From Lysobacter enzymogenes (GTDB lineage Bacteria; Pseudomonadota; Gammaproteobacteria; Xanthomonadales; Xanthomonadaceae), in NCBI RefSeq assembly GCF_900106525.1, contig NZ_FNOG01000010.1:148133-212132 (forward strand): a stretch of DNA of 64,000 nucleotides. The letters run 5' to 3'. Shown here piece after piece: positions 34,027-43,287 of the stretch. The notes below the pieces were generated by a model, which did not search any database, had not been told where the DNA came from, and saw only the letters and a list, made by a program, of their open reading frames with translations. The stretch's first letter is position 1. The number at the start of each line of letters is the position of its first letter. The translations under genes and the position numbers were made by a program.

Positions 34027-34761
34027 GTGAAGAAGCTCGCCACCTTCGTCGCCGGCCTGCTCATCTCGGCCACCGCCTACGCCTCCGGCGGCGGCGCGCT
34101 GTTGCAGTCGGGCACCGACCTGAACGATCGCGCCTCGCTGCAGCGCGGCGCCCAGCTGTACATGAACTACTGCTCGGGCTGCCACTCGCTCAAGTACCTG
34201 CGCTATTCGCGCATGGCCGAAGACCTGGGCCTGACCGAAGACGAGGTGATGAACAACCTCAACTTCACCGGCGCCAAGTACGGCGAGCAGATCCTGGTCA
34301 ACCTGACCCCGGAACACGCCAACCAGTGGTTCGGCAAGATGCCGCCGGACCTGAGCCTGATCACCCGCGTGCGCGGCAGCGACTGGGTCTACACCTACCT
34401 CAACCAGTTCTATCTGGACGAGTCGCGGCCGCTGGGCTGGAACAACAAGCTGTTCCCGAACGCGTCCATGCCCAACCCGCTGTGGGAGCTGCAGGGCCTG
34501 CAGCACGCCGAGTACGGCGAGCCGGACAAGGCCACCGGCGATCGCCCGGTGCACGGCCTGAAGATCGAGCAGCGCGGCAAGCTCGACGAAGCCGGCTTCC
34601 GCACCGCCACCCGCGACATCACCGCTTTCCTCGAGTACGCCGGCGAACCGGCGGCGCTCAAGCGCCAGAGCCTCGGCGTTTGGGTGATCCTGTTCCTCGC
34701 CTTGTTCACCTTCCTCGCGTATTTGTTGAAGACCGAGTACTGGCGCGACGTGGAACATTGA
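34027..34761 (+). CDS. petC: Cytochrome c1 of the bc1 complex
   Basis: A 244-residue cytochrome c1. GTG 34027 gives a clean signal peptide (VKKLATFVAGLLISATAYA). The in-frame ATG 33934 would overlap petB and add 31 polar residues spanning the hairpin, so it is less likely. Heme attaches at CSGCH (C49, C52, H53); GKMPPDLSLI holds the usual Met-region motif. A C-terminal helix (VILFLALFTFLAYLL) anchors it. It passes electrons from Rieske to cytochrome c. A strong terminator follows at 34774. Confidence 0.94.
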   Translation: MKKLATFVAGLLISATAYASGGGALLQSGTDLNDRASLQRGAQLYMNYCSGCHSLKYLRYSRMAEDLGLTEDEVMNNLNFTGAKYGEQILVNLTPEHANQWFGKMPPDLSLITRVRGSDWVYTYLNQFYLDESRPLGWNNKLFPNASMPNPLWELQGLQHAEYGEPDKATGDRPVHGLKIEQRGKLDEAGFRTATRDITAFLEYAGEPAALKRQSLGVWVILFLALFTFLAYLLKTEYWRDVEH

Positions 34762-34773
34762 CGGAGTTCGCCT

Positions 34774-34804
34774 GGAAAACCCGCGCCATAAGCGCGGGTT
34801 TTCC
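34774..34804. terminator. Terminator of petABC
   Basis: A perfect 13-bp stem (GGAAAACCCGCGC/GCGCGGGTTTTCC) with a five-base loop lies 13 bp after petC. The T-rich half of the stem acts as the tail. Confidence 0.8.
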
Positions 34805-34932
34805 GTTAGGGTTGACGGTCTGGCGAGCCGACAACCTGCGCAAAGCCGGTAACGGACTCGAGGCCGTGACGACCTTCCACGCAGGGTGGGGGGCGTCTTG
34901 CGACTGGCGGATTCCGGTCGCTGGAGAGGTCG

Positions 34933-35571
34933 ATGATGGCGGCTAGCCCCCGTATGCGTAATGCGTTGACTCTGTTCTCGTCCACCGACTGCGTGCTGTG
35001 CCATCGCGTGCGTCTGGTCCTGGCGGCCAAGGGCGTTACCTACGACTTGATCCCGGTCGATCCGCAGAACCCGCCGGAAGATCTGGTCGACCTCAACCCC
35101 TACCATTCGGTGCCGACCCTGGTCGAGCGCGACTTGGTCCTGTATGCGGCCAGCGTGGTCAGCGAGTACCTCGACGAGCGCTACCCGCATCCGCCGCTGA
35201 TGCCGGTCGACCCGCTCTCCCGCGCGCGCCTGCGCCTGGCGATGCTGCGCCTGGAGCACGACTGGGTGCCGCAGGTGCAGGCCATCCAGATGGGCAACAA
35301 GGTCCAGGCCGAGGCCGCGCGCAAGCGGCTCAAGGAACTGCTGACCGCCTCGGTGCCGCTGTTCAAGGCCAGCAAGTTCTTCCTGAACCCGGAAATGAGC
35401 CTGGCCGATTGCGCGATGGCGCCGATCATCTGGCGCCTGCCGTCGCTGGACGTGCCGCTGCCGAAGGACGCCAAGGCGATCGAGGACTACGGCAACCGGA
35501 TCTTCCGCAACCCCGGCTTCACCCGCAGCCTGACCGACCAGGAGCGCAAGCTGCGCGACCTGCCGATGTGA
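34933..35571 (+). CDS. sspA: Stringent starvation protein A (SspA)
   Basis: A 212-residue GST-fold protein that binds RNA polymerase rather than glutathione. N-terminal thioredoxin-like domain: LFSSTDCVLCHRVRLVLAAK, then HSVPTLVERDLVLYAASVVS; C-terminal helical domain ends LTDQERKLRDLPM. The neighbour sspB and the upstream petABC are the standard context in beta- and gammaproteobacteria. Tandem ATGs open the gene (34933, 34936) behind AGAGG. It acts in stress and stationary phase. Confidence 0.94.
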   Translation: MMAASPRMRNALTLFSSTDCVLCHRVRLVLAAKGVTYDLIPVDPQNPPEDLVDLNPYHSVPTLVERDLVLYAASVVSEYLDERYPHPPLMPVDPLSRARLRLAMLRLEHDWVPQVQAIQMGNKVQAEAARKRLKELLTASVPLFKASKFFLNPEMSLADCAMAPIIWRLPSLDVPLPKDAKAIEDYGNRIFRNPGFTRSLTDQERKLRDLPM

Positions 35572-35735
35572 GGCGCCGCCGCGGCGCGCGAACGCGCCGC
35601 GCGCGGGGTCAGGCCGGCCGCCGGGGCGCCGCGCGGGCCGGCGCGGCCGTGCCGCATGCGGCGCCTTCGCCGCTACCGCCCAACCGATGCGCCGCCGGCC
35701 CTTGGCCGGGCCGCGTCAGGCGTTAAACTGCGCGC

Positions 35736-36236
35736 ATGAGCGAAAGCAGCATCACGATGACCAGCCACCGCCCCTACCTGTTGCGGGCGCTGTACGAATG
35801 GATCGCCGACAACGGCATGACCCCGCACCTGCTGGTGGACGCCACGCGTCCGGCGGTGCAGGTGCCCGCGCACGCGGTCAAGGACGGCAAGATCGTGCTC
35901 AACGTCGCCGCGCGCGCCGTGTCGCACCTGGAGATGGGCAACGACTTCATCCGCTTCAGCGCGCGCTTCGGCGGCGTCAGCCATCCGGTCTCGGTGCCGG
36001 TGGGTGCGGTGTTGGCGATCTACGCGCGCGAAACCGGCCAGGGCATGGCCCTGCCGGAGGACGCGAACCTGGAGGACGCCGCGCTCGACGACGACGCCGA
36101 GACGCCGGAGGCGGCCTCGCCGCCGCAGCTCAGCGCGGTGCCCAGCGACCCCTCGCCGGAAGGCGACGACGATGGCGGTCCGCCCAGCCCGACCCCGACT
36201 CCGCGTCGCGGCGGGCACCTGCGCATCGTCAAATAA
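35736..36236 (+). CDS. sspB: ClpXP specificity-enhancing factor SspB
   Basis: A 166-residue SspB. The N-terminal domain (about 1-110; RPYLLRALYEWIADNGMTPHLLVDA, key RPYLLRA.YEW) binds ssrA tags. A flexible acidic linker leads to the C-terminal XB tail GGHLRIVK, which docks on ClpX, so both functional ends are present. It delivers tagged proteins to ClpXP. It is 164 bp after sspA, probably on the same transcript. Confidence 0.94.
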   Translation: MSESSITMTSHRPYLLRALYEWIADNGMTPHLLVDATRPAVQVPAHAVKDGKIVLNVAARAVSHLEMGNDFIRFSARFGGVSHPVSVPVGAVLAIYARETGQGMALPEDANLEDAALDDDAETPEAASPPQLSAVPSDPSPEGDDDGGPPSPTPTPRRGGHLRIVK

Positions 36237-36281
36237 GCCGCGCGGGCGCCGGCTCGCCGGCGCCTGTCGCGTCGCCCCAAG

Positions 36282-36766
36282 CGCACAACGTCGCCGCGCC
36301 CGCTCCCTGTAGGAGCGGCGCAAGCCGCGACCGCGCCACCGCGAATGCGGCGAACGCTTCGCATCCCGTAGTCCCATCACCCGTCATTCCGGCGAAAGCC
36401 GGAACCCATTTCGATTTCGCCGTCGCAGGCCGCTCGCGTAGCTCAACGCACAACGTAGCCACGCCCGCTCCCTGTAGGAGCGGCGCAAGCCGCGACCGCG
36501 CCACCACGAGCGCGGCGAACGCCTCGCATCCCGTAATCCCATCACCCGTCATTCCAGCGAAAGCCGGAACCCATTTCGATTTTGCCGTTGCAGGCCGCGT
36601 ACGTCGCGCAAGCTCAATGGCGAAATGGATTCCGGCTTTCGCCGGAACAACGGCAGTTGGGATGACGGAGATGCCGACGTGGCGGGCGGCGCATGTCGAA
36701 TGCGCGCGTCGAGTTGGGCGCGCCGTAGTTGCGATGTCGCGGTCGCGGCTTGCGCCGCTCCTACAG
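36282..36766. repeat. Composite REP array with 165-bp tandem duplication
   Basis: Most of the 557-bp gap 36237-36793 is repeats. A unit of one REP-A (36307-36334) and one REP-B (36383-36414) is duplicated in tandem with period 165 bp (REP-A 36472-36500, REP-B 36548-36580). The array ends with a reversed REP-B (36622-36648) and a reversed REP-A (36739-36766), giving mirror symmetry. No gene is supported. Confidence 0.85.
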
Positions 36767-36793
36767 GGGGCTATCGCGGCAGCGCGGTGCCGC

Positions 36794-37117
36794 TCAGTGC
36801 AGTTGCGCCGGCGCGCGCGTCACCGGGCCGCTGAAGGCCACCAGTTTGTCGCCGCGCAGGACCAGCCGGCCGACGTGGCGGTCTTCGCCGTCGATGGAGT
36901 AGTCGAAGCGGAAGGTGCGCTCGAAACCGAGCCAGCCGCTCTCGCGGCGGATCACCCGCAGGCCGATCGCGTGCACGCTCTGGTCGAGCCATTGCACCCC
37001 GGCCGCGCGGCAGGCGTCGCGGCCGACCACTTCGGCGCGTTCGGCGGCGGCGCGGCCGGCGCTCCAGAACGAGAACGCGGCGGCGCCGAAGATCATCAGC
37101 AGGATCAAGGTAGGCAT
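36794..37117 (-). CDS. DUF3301 family small membrane protein
   Basis: A 107-residue protein with one N-terminal membrane segment (MPTLILLMIFGAAAFSFW) and a domain with LDQSVHAIGLRVIRRESG and RTFRFDYSIDG, the DUF3301 pattern. It faces the cytoplasm or periplasm through one anchor; the function is unknown. It lies 52 bp downstream of nadC on the same strand. Confidence 0.8.
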   Translation of the reverse strand: MPTLILLMIFGAAAFSFWSAGRAAAERAEVVGRDACRAAGVQWLDQSVHAIGLRVIRRESGWLGFERTFRFDYSIDGEDRHVGRLVLRGDKLVAFSGPVTRAPAQLH

Positions 37118-37169
37118 GACGGTTTCTTGGCGGCGAAGGCGGCGCTACGCAAGGGGACGGCCCGCCGGA

Positions 37170-38048
37170 TCAGGCCGGCGGCGGGCCGAGTTTCAGCGAA
37201 AGATCGATGGCGCGCACATGTTTGGTGAGCCCGCCGATGGAGATGCAGTCCACCCCGTCTTCGGCGATCGCGCGCAGGCCGTCGAAGTCGACGCCGCCGG
37301 AGACTTCCAGCGGGATGCGCCCGTCGAACGGCGTCGCGCGCGCGATCCGCACCGCCTCGCGCCGGTCGGCGGCGTCGAAGTCGTCGATGAGGATGCGGTC
37401 GCAGCCTTCAGTCAGCGCCTCGCGCAATTGCGCCAGCGTCTCGACCTCGACGATCAGCGGCAGGCCGGGATGGCGCTCGCGCGCGTGGCGGATCGCCGCG
37501 ACCAGCGAGCCGGCGGCGCGGATGTGGTTTTCCTTGAGCATCACCGCGTCATACAAGCCGATGCGGTGGTTGACCCCGCCGCCGCAACGCACCGCGTACT
37601 TCTGCGCCAGGCGCAGGCCGGGCAGGGTCTTGCGGGTGTCGAGGATCTTGGTGCCGGTGCCGGCCACCGCGGCCACGTACTGGGCGGTGACGGTGGCGGT
37701 GCCCGACAGGGTCTGCAGGAAATTCAGCGAGGCGCGCTCGGCGCTGACCAAGGCGCGGGATCGTCCCCGCAAGATGGCTAACACCGTGCCCGCAGCGACG
37801 CGGTCACCTTCGGCCACCTTCCAGTCGATCTCGACCTGCGGGTCGAGCGCGCGGTGGCAGGCGTCGAACCACGGCCGGCCGCAGACCACCGCGTCTTGCT
37901 TGCACAGCAGGTAGGCGATGTCGGCGCTGTCGGGCAGCAGGTCGGCGGTGACGTCGCCGCTGCCGAGGTCTTCGGCCAGGGCGTCGGCGACATCGGCTTC
38001 GATCTCGGCCGCCGGCGGCGGGGTCAGGTCGCGGGCGGCGGCGTTCAT
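37170..38048 (-). CDS. nadC: Nicotinate-nucleotide pyrophosphorylase (carboxylating)
   Basis: A 292-residue quinolinate phosphoribosyltransferase. Blocks: LNFLQTLSGTAT, KILDTRKTLPGLRLAQKYAVRCGGG-type (key DTRKT.PG.R), HRIGLYDAVMLKENHI and EVSGGVDFDGLRAIAEDGVD. It converts quinolinate and PRPP to nicotinate mononucleotide in de novo NAD synthesis. Its ATG overlaps the stop of the Trm112-like gene upstream (ATGA), so the pair is coupled. nadA/nadB are not in the window. Confidence 0.95.
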   Translation of the reverse strand: MNAAARDLTPPPAAEIEADVADALAEDLGSGDVTADLLPDSADIAYLLCKQDAVVCGRPWFDACHRALDPQVEIDWKVAEGDRVAAGTVLAILRGRSRALVSAERASLNFLQTLSGTATVTAQYVAAVAGTGTKILDTRKTLPGLRLAQKYAVRCGGGVNHRIGLYDAVMLKENHIRAAGSLVAAIRHARERHPGLPLIVEVETLAQLREALTEGCDRILIDDFDAADRREAVRIARATPFDGRIPLEVSGGVDFDGLRAIAEDGVDCISIGGLTKHVRAIDLSLKLGPPPA

Positions 38049-38314
38049 GCGGCGGGGAAACCCTCGACCTGGGCGGTGGCCAGGGCGTTTTCGGCGTCGA
38101 GCAGCGGGATGCCGTCGTCGACGATGTAGACGGTCTTGCGGTCGCGGGTGACCAGCGCCTCGCGCAGCGCCTGGGTCTGGGCGTCGCCGCTGCCGCGGAC
38201 CACGCCGCCGCGGGCGATGGCGGCGTTCAGCGCCTGCAGCCCGCGGCCGTCGAGCGGGAACAGCGGTTGCCGGGTGGTGGGGCAGACGAGCAGGTCGAGC
38301 AGTTTGCGATCCAT
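38045..38314 (-). CDS. Trm112-like (YcaR family) small protein
   Basis: An 89-residue Trm112-like protein: [19 protein letters not shown] at the N-terminus and [11 protein letters not shown] at the end, as in the YcaR/UPF0434 group. Only one Cys is present, so no complete zinc ribbon. Bacterial members are thought to act as small activators or scaffolds for methyltransferases. It starts 64 bp from divergent purE and overlaps nadC downstream. Confidence 0.85.
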   Translation of the reverse strand: MDRKLLDLLVCPTTRQPLFPLDGRGLQALNAAIARGGVVRGSGDAQTQALREALVTRDRKTVYIVDDGIPLLDAENALATAQVEGFPAA

Positions 38315-38378
38315 ACGGTTTGGTGCCGGTACGACGGGACAGGGCGTTAGAATACGTCTTTGCGCCAAGGCACGTCCC

Positions 38379-38900
38379 ATGTCCCCAGCCCAGAGTTCCG
38401 CCTCCGCATCTCCCGCCCCGCTCGTGGGCATCGTCATGGGCTCGCGCTCGGACTGGGAGACCATGCAGCACGCCGCCGCCAAGCTCGAAGCGCTGGGCGT
38501 GCCGCACGAGGTGCGGGTGGTGTCCGCGCACCGCACCCCGGACGTGCTGTTCCAGTACGCCGAAAGCGCGGCCGCCCGCGGCCTGCGCGCGATCGTCGCC
38601 GGCGCCGGCGGCGCCGCCCACCTGCCGGGCATGCTGGCTTCGAAGACCGCGGTGCCGGTGCTGGGCGTGCCGGTGCAGTCCAAGGCGCTCAACGGCATGG
38701 ATTCTTTGCTGTCGATCGTGCAGATGCCGGCCGGCATCCCGGTGGCGACCTTCGCCATCGGCAACGCCGGCGCCGCCAACGCCGCGCTGTTCGCCGCCGC
38801 CCTGCTGGCGCCGGAATACCCGGCCATCGGCGCGGCGCTGAGCGCGTTCCGCGCGCGCCAGACCGACGAAGTGCTGGCCAACGACGACCCGCGCCAATGA
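38379..38900 (+). CDS. purE: 5-(carboxyamino)imidazole ribonucleotide mutase PurE
   Basis: A 173-residue class I Pur[23 protein letters not shown] and [12 protein letters not shown] are the active-site blocks, with the mutase His in SAHRTP. It moves the carboxyl group of N5-CAIR to give CAIR in purine synthesis. Its stop overlaps purK (ATGA), as is usual. A possible -10 box TAGAAT lies at 38348. Confidence 0.95.
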   Translation: MSPAQSSASASPAPLVGIVMGSRSDWETMQHAAAKLEALGVPHEVRVVSAHRTPDVLFQYAESAAARGLRAIVAGAGGAAHLPGMLASKTAVPVLGVPVQSKALNGMDSLLSIVQMPAGIPVATFAIGNAGAANAALFAAALLAPEYPAIGAALSAFRARQTDEVLANDDPRQ

Positions 38901-40036
38901 CCACCGTCGGCATCCTCGGAGGCGGGCAGCTGGCCCGCATGCTGGCGCTGTCGGGCGCGCCGCTGGGCCTGCGTTTCCTGGTCCTGGACAACACCGCCGA
39001 CGCCTGCGCCGGCCAGTTCGCGCCGATGGTGGTGGGCGACTACACCGATCAGGCCGCGCTCGACGAGTTCGCCTCGAAGATCGACGTGGCCACCTTCGAT
39101 TTCGAGAACGTGCCGGCCGAATCGGCGCGCTGGCTGGCCGAGCGCCGGCCGGTGTTCCCGAGCCCGCGCGCGCTGGCCGTGGCGCAGGACCGGCTGGCCG
39201 AGAAGACCCTGTTCCGCGAACTCGACATCCCGGTGCCCGATTTCGCGCCGATCGATTCGCGCGCCGGCCTCGACGCCGCGCTGCAGTCCATCGGCACGCC
39301 GTGCATCCTCAAGACCCGCCGCCTGGGCTACGACGGCAAGGGCCAGTTCCGGATCAAGAGCCCGGCCGACGCCGACGCCGCCTGGGCCGCGCTCGGCGCC
39401 CAGGCCGAGACCGTCGGCCTGATCCTGGAAGGCTTCGTGCGCTTCGAGCGCGAGCTGTCGGTGGTCGCCGTGCGCGGCCGCGACGGCGAGTTCCGCGCTT
39501 GGCCGCTGACCGAGAACTGGCACGTCGACGGCGTGCTCTCGGCCAGCCTCGCGCCGGCCGATGCCGACGCCGCGCTGGCCGCGACCGCGGTCGCGCACGC
39601 GCGCAAGCTCGGCGAAGCGCTCGACTACGTCGGCGTGTTCGCGCTGGAGCTGTTCTGCCGCGACGGCGTGCTGCTGGCCAACGAGTTGGCCCCGCGCGTG
39701 CACAACTCCGGCCACTGGACCATCGAAGGCGCCGAGACCTCGCAGTTCCAGAACCATCTGCGCGCCGTGCTCGGCCTGCCGCTGGGCGACACGCGCATGC
39801 TCGGCCACGCCTGCATGCTCAACTGGATCGGCGCGATGCCCGACGCCGCGCCGGTGCTGGCCGAAGCCGGCGGGCATTGGCACGACTACGGCAAGTCGTC
39901 GCGCGACGGGCGCAAGGTCGGGCATGCGACCTTGCGCACCGACAGCGCGGCCGAACTCGCCGAGGCCTTGCGCCGGGTCGGTGCGGCCTTGGGGCGCGAG
40001 GAGCAGGTTGAGCCGGTGATCGAACGCCTGCGCTGA
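38897..40036 (+). CDS. purK: N5-carboxyaminoimidazole ribonucleotide synthase PurK
   Basis: A 379-residue ATP-grasp enzyme: N-terminal [14 protein letters not shown], central [14 protein letters not shown] and [17 protein letters not shown]-terminal [22 protein letters not shown]. It carboxylates AIR with ATP and bicarbonate to N5-CAIR, the substrate of PurE. ATG 38897 overlaps the purE stop. A hypothetical membrane protein follows after three bases. Confidence 0.95.
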   Translation: MTTVGILGGGQLARMLALSGAPLGLRFLVLDNTADACAGQFAPMVVGDYTDQAALDEFASKIDVATFDFENVPAESARWLAERRPVFPSPRALAVAQDRLAEKTLFRELDIPVPDFAPIDSRAGLDAALQSIGTPCILKTRRLGYDGKGQFRIKSPADADAAWAALGAQAETVGLILEGFVRFERELSVVAVRGRDGEFRAWPLTENWHVDGVLSASLAPADADAALAATAVAHARKLGEALDYVGVFALELFCRDGVLLANELAPRVHNSGHWTIEGAETSQFQNHLRAVLGLPLGDTRMLGHACMLNWIGAMPDAAPVLAEAGGHWHDYGKSSRDGRKVGHATLRTDSAAELAEALRRVGAALGREEQVEPVIERLR

Positions 40037-40039
40037 GCG

Positions 40040-40621
40040 ATGCCGACCTGGTTGACGCGGCCGCATCGCGCGCCGCCGCTGGCGCGCTGGGGCGGCGTCG
40101 CTTTCATGGCGTTCATGGTCGGCGGCGTCGCCGGCATGCTGTGCGTGGACGGCGAATTCAACGACGGTTTCGCCCAGGTCGCGACCTGGCTGTGGTTGCC
40201 GTGGTTGCTGGCGGTAACGGCGTTCGTCGGCCGCTATTGGCGCTGGCTGCGCGAACGCCAGCGGCGCGCGTGGCGGGTGCTGGGCGGCGCGGTGTTGGTC
40301 TATCTGATGGGTTTGCTGATGGCCTGGCCATATCTGACGGTAGTCAACGCGATCGGCGATCGCGGGCCGGTGCATCTGGCTGGGCCGGTGCTGCGCAAGC
40401 AGGTCGTCTCCAGCCGCCGTTCGGACGCGCACGTGCTGAGCTTGCGCGACGGTGCCAGCGGCCGCGAGGTCGACATGGTGGTGAACCCGGCGCTGTTCGG
40501 CGAGGTCGCGGTCGGCGACCGCCTGGCTTGCGATCTGCGCCAGGGCTGGCTCGGCTTCACCTATCGCTGGCGCTTCGGCGGCAGCGGGCCGGCGTGTTCG
40601 TTGGCGACGCGGCGCGGCTGA
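40040..40621 (+). CDS. Hypothetical membrane protein after purK
   Basis: I do not recognise this 193-residue protein. Three hydrophobic segments (about 17-36, 47-64 and 82-104) precede a C-terminal soluble part with KQVVSSRRSDAHVLSLRDG and LACDLRQGWLGFTYRW. It starts three bases after purK and probably shares its transcript. The tail resembles the exported half of DUF3592-like proteins only loosely. Confidence 0.7.
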   Translation: MPTWLTRPHRAPPLARWGGVAFMAFMVGGVAGMLCVDGEFNDGFAQVATWLWLPWLLAVTAFVGRYWRWLRERQRRAWRVLGGAVLVYLMGLLMAWPYLTVVNAIGDRGPVHLAGPVLRKQVVSSRRSDAHVLSLRDGASGREVDMVVNPALFGEVAVGDRLACDLRQGWLGFTYRWRFGGSGPACSLATRRG

Positions 40622-40661
40622 TCCGGGCGCGGTCGTCGCGGGCCTGCGGCAACGGCGCCGC

Positions 40662-41201
40662 TCAGTTCGGGTCGGTTCGATCCGGCAGCGTCGCGGCGGC
40701 GACGGTCTCAGCCACGCGTTCGCTCGCCAACCGGCGCATCTGCACCATCAGCCCGATCGTGTAGACCAGCGAATAGCCGATCAACACCGCCGCCATGCCC
40801 ATCGTCAGCGCGCTCGGCGCCTGCGCCGCGGCGAAGCCTTCGTGGGTGTAGCGCCAGGCCATGCGGCTGAGCAGCAGGACGGTCAGCGCGCCGCCGATCC
40901 ACGGGTTCGGCGTGTAGGTGCGCCGGCCGTCGCGCCAGGCGACGTGGGTGTGCTTGAGCGCGAGCAGGCCGAGCAGCGCGCCCAGCGCGGCGCCGACGCC
41001 CAGGCCGAGCGCGAGGTGCGGCATCGCCGCGCCGGCGACGCATAGCAACGCCGCGACCAAAGCCAGGATGCCGAGCCGGATGCCGCTGCGCACCGGTCGC
41101 CACGGCTGCACGCCGAAGTTGCGGCGGATGCGGCGGTAGACCAGCAGCATCGACAGCGCGGGAAGCCAGTAGGGTGCGGTGGCGGCGATCGGCGAGGCCA
41201 T
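40662..41201 (-). CDS. Multi-pass membrane protein, DUF1453/CcdC-like
   Basis: A 179-residue protein with about five hydrophobic segments. The middle motif RRTYTPNPWIGGALTVLLLSR resembles the Y.PNP.IG block of DUF1453/CcdC proteins; the assignment is tentative. It ends convergent with the gene after purK and has no close partner. Confidence 0.55.
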   Translation of the reverse strand: MASPIAATAPYWLPALSMLLVYRRIRRNFGVQPWRPVRSGIRLGILALVAALLCVAGAAMPHLALGLGVGAALGALLGLLALKHTHVAWRDGRRTYTPNPWIGGALTVLLLSRMAWRYTHEGFAAAQAPSALTMGMAAVLIGYSLVYTIGLMVQMRRLASERVAETVAAATLPDRTDPN

Positions 41202-41331
41202 GAGGCGGGGTTCCAGTGGCCGCGGTGCGCGGCTGCATGAGCTTGCGCGCGTGGGGTGTGGCGCTGCAAGCCGAGGGCGTTGCGGGCTGGCGGTTCGTGC
41301 GGCTTGAGGGGGGCGTCGTTGGCGGGGTGTC

Positions 41332-41359
41332 GCGGTCGCGGCTTGCGCCGCTCCTACAG
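41332..41359 (-). repeat. REP-A element
   Basis: One intact REP-A copy lies 26 bp before the sodB terminator, in the 237-bp gap 41202-41438. Confidence 0.75.
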
Positions 41360-41384
41360 GAGGCGTGGGGGGATTCGCCGATAA

Positions 41385-41417
41385 CGAAAAACGGCCGGGT
41401 TTCCCCGGCCGTTTTCG
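41385..41417. terminator. Terminator of sodB
   Basis: A 14-bp stem (CGAAAA(A)CGGCCGGG/CCCGGCCGTTTTCG) with a short TTTC loop lies 21 bp past the sodB stop. A- and T-runs on both sides make it usable in both directions. Confidence 0.8.
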
Positions 41418-41438
41418 CTGTTGCGGCGACGCGGCGGC

Positions 41439-42017
41439 TTACTTGAGGTTGGACGCCACGAAGTCCCAGTTGACCAGGTTCCAGAACGCCTCGACGTACT
41501 TCGGGCGGGCGTTGCGGTAGTCGATGTAGTAGGCGTGTTCCCACACGTCGCAGGTCAGCAGCGCGGTGTCTTCGCCGGTCAGCGGGGTGGCGGCGTTGGG
41601 CGTGCTGACCAGGGCCAGCGAACCGTCCGGACGCTGCACCAGCCAGCCCCAGCCCGAACCGAAGGTGCCGACCGCGGTCTTGGTGAACTCTTCCTTGAAC
41701 TTGGCGAAGTCGCCGAAGGCCTTGTTGATGAGTTCGGCCAGCTTGCCGGTCGGCTCGCCGCCGCCCTTGGGCGACAGGCAGTTCCAATAGAAGGTGTGGT
41801 TCCAGATCTGGGCGGCGTTGTTGAACATGCCGCCCTGCGACTTCTTGATGATCTCTTCCAGCGACAGCGAGGCGAACTCGGTGCCTTCGATCATCTTGTT
41901 GAGGTTGTCGACGTAGGCCTTGTGATGCTTGCCGTAGTGATAGTCGATGGTCTCGGCCGAGATGGTCGGCTCCAGCGCGGTACGGTCGTAGGGCAGGGCA
42001 GGCAATTCGATGGCCAT
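41439..42017 (-). CDS. sodB: Superoxide dismutase, iron type
   Basis: A 192-residue Fe/Mn superoxide dismutase. Metal ligands are H27, H74, D157 and H161 ([20 protein letters not shown]). Gln70 in AAQIWNH is the outer-sphere residue of Fe-type enzymes. No signal peptide, so it protects the cytoplasm. It is divergent from grxD, which also serves oxidative stress and Fe-S assembly; the 191-bp gap holds both promoters. Confidence 0.96.
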   Translation of the reverse strand: MAIELPALPYDRTALEPTISAETIDYHYGKHHKAYVDNLNKMIEGTEFASLSLEEIIKKSQGGMFNNAAQIWNHTFYWNCLSPKGGGEPTGKLAELINKAFGDFAKFKEEFTKTAVGTFGSGWGWLVQRPDGSLALVSTPNAATPLTGEDTALLTCDVWEHAYYIDYRNARPKYVEAFWNLVNWDFVASNLK

Positions 42018-42208
42018 TGGCGGGCTCCTGGAGTTCGAGGGGGGCTGGCTAGCGGAGGGCGCCGCGGCCGGCGTTCCAGCTCCGGGACCGAACGGTTCCA
42101 GGACGGGCGCGTCGGCGACGCCGCGAAGGCTTACAATTCATATTCTATCCCCACCCAAGGTTGCCGAACCGTCAAACTCGGCAACAAACCTTGTCAGGAG
42201 CAGTACCC

Positions 42209-42529
42209 ATGTCGGTTATCGAACGGATCCAGACCGAGGTCGAGTCCCATCCGGTCGTGTTGTTCATGAAGGGCACCGCGCAGTTCCCGATGTGCGGCTT
42301 TTCCAGCCGCGCGGTGCAGGCGCTGAAGGCCGCGGGCGCCACTTCGCTGCACACGGTCAACGTGCTGGAAGATCCGGAAATCCGCGCCAACCTGCCGCGC
42401 TATTCGAATTGGCCGACCTTCCCGCAGCTCTTCATCCACGGCGAGCTGATCGGCGGTTGCGACATCACCCTGGAGCTGTACGAGTCCGGCGAGCTGGCGC
42501 GCATGATCAGCGAGACCCAGTCGCAGTGA
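42209..42529 (+). CDS. grxD: Monothiol glutaredoxin, Grx4 type
   Basis: A 106-residue monothiol glutaredoxin with active site CGFS (Cys29), KGTAQFPMCGF and later NWPTFPQLFIHGELIGGCDI for glutathione binding. It carries 2Fe-2S clusters in Fe-S delivery. CAGGAG precedes ATG 42209. Its stop overlaps the SDR-like gene (GTGA). A possible -10 region (CATATTCTAT) lies at about 42139-42148. Confidence 0.95.
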   Translation: MSVIERIQTEVESHPVVLFMKGTAQFPMCGFSSRAVQALKAAGATSLHTVNVLEDPEIRANLPRYSNWPTFPQLFIHGELIGGCDITLELYESGELARMISETQSQ

Positions 42530-43278
42530 CCCAGGCCGCCGCCCGTTCCGGGGATTCCCAGGCCGGCGCGCTGGCCGGCCGGGTGGTGCTGGTCACCGGT
42601 GCCGCCGGCGGTCTCGGCTCGGCCGCCTCGCTGGCCTGCGCCGCGGCCGGCGCCACCGTGGTCCTGCTCGGGCGCAAGGTGCCGAAGTTGAACCGGGTCT
42701 ACGACGCGGCGGCCCAGGCCGGGCCCGAGCCGCTGCTGTACCCGCTCGACCTGGAAGGCGCCCAGCCCGACGACTACGCCGAGATGGCGCAGCGGATCGA
42801 ATCCGAACTCGGCCGCCTCGACGGCGTGCTGCACTGCGCCGCCGATTTCCCCGGCCTGACCCCGCTGATGCAGACCGACCCGGCCGCGTTCGCGCGCGCC
42901 GTGCACATCAATCTGACCGCGCCGTGGTGGCTGTCGCAGGCCTGCCTGCCGCTGCTGGCCAAGGCCGGCGACGCCGCGCTGGTGTTCGCCCTCGACGATC
43001 CCAAGCGGGTCGGCCAGGCGTACTGGGGCGGCTACGGCGCGGCCCAGCACGGGCTCGCCGCGCTGGTCGGGATCCTGCACGCCGAGTTGGGCAATTCCAG
43101 CGTGCGCGTGTCCGGCCTGCGTCCGGGGCCGATGCGCACGCCGCTGCGCGCGCGCGCCTACGTCGAAGAAAACGACCGTTCCGCGCGCGAGCCGGCGGCC
43201 TATGCCGCGGCCTGCGTTTCGCTGCTGTCGGCGGACGGCGCAGCGCATCGCGGCACGGTCTGGACGCCGGACGCCTGA
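42526..43278 (+). CDS. SDR-fold protein lacking catalytic Ser and Lys
   Basis: A 250-residue short-chain dehydrogenase-like protein related to YciK. The cofactor motif VTGAAGGLGSAAS is good (24-34). The active site is not: the Ser position (about 157) reads LDDP, and YxxxK reads YGAAQ (Tyr170, Gln174). The NNAG-like motif is also altered (HCAADF). It may bind NAD(P) without normal catalysis. GTG 42526 overlaps the grxD stop, so the two are translated together. Confidence 0.85.
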   Translation: MTQAAARSGDSQAGALAGRVVLVTGAAGGLGSAASLACAAAGATVVLLGRKVPKLNRVYDAAAQAGPEPLLYPLDLEGAQPDDYAEMAQRIESELGRLDGVLHCAADFPGLTPLMQTDPAAFARAVHINLTAPWWLSQACLPLLAKAGDAALVFALDDPKRVGQAYWGGYGAAQHGLAALVGILHAELGNSSVRVSGLRPGPMRTPLRARAYVEENDRSAREPAAYAAACVSLLSADGAAHRGTVWTPDA

Positions 43279-43287
43279 GGCCGCGCC

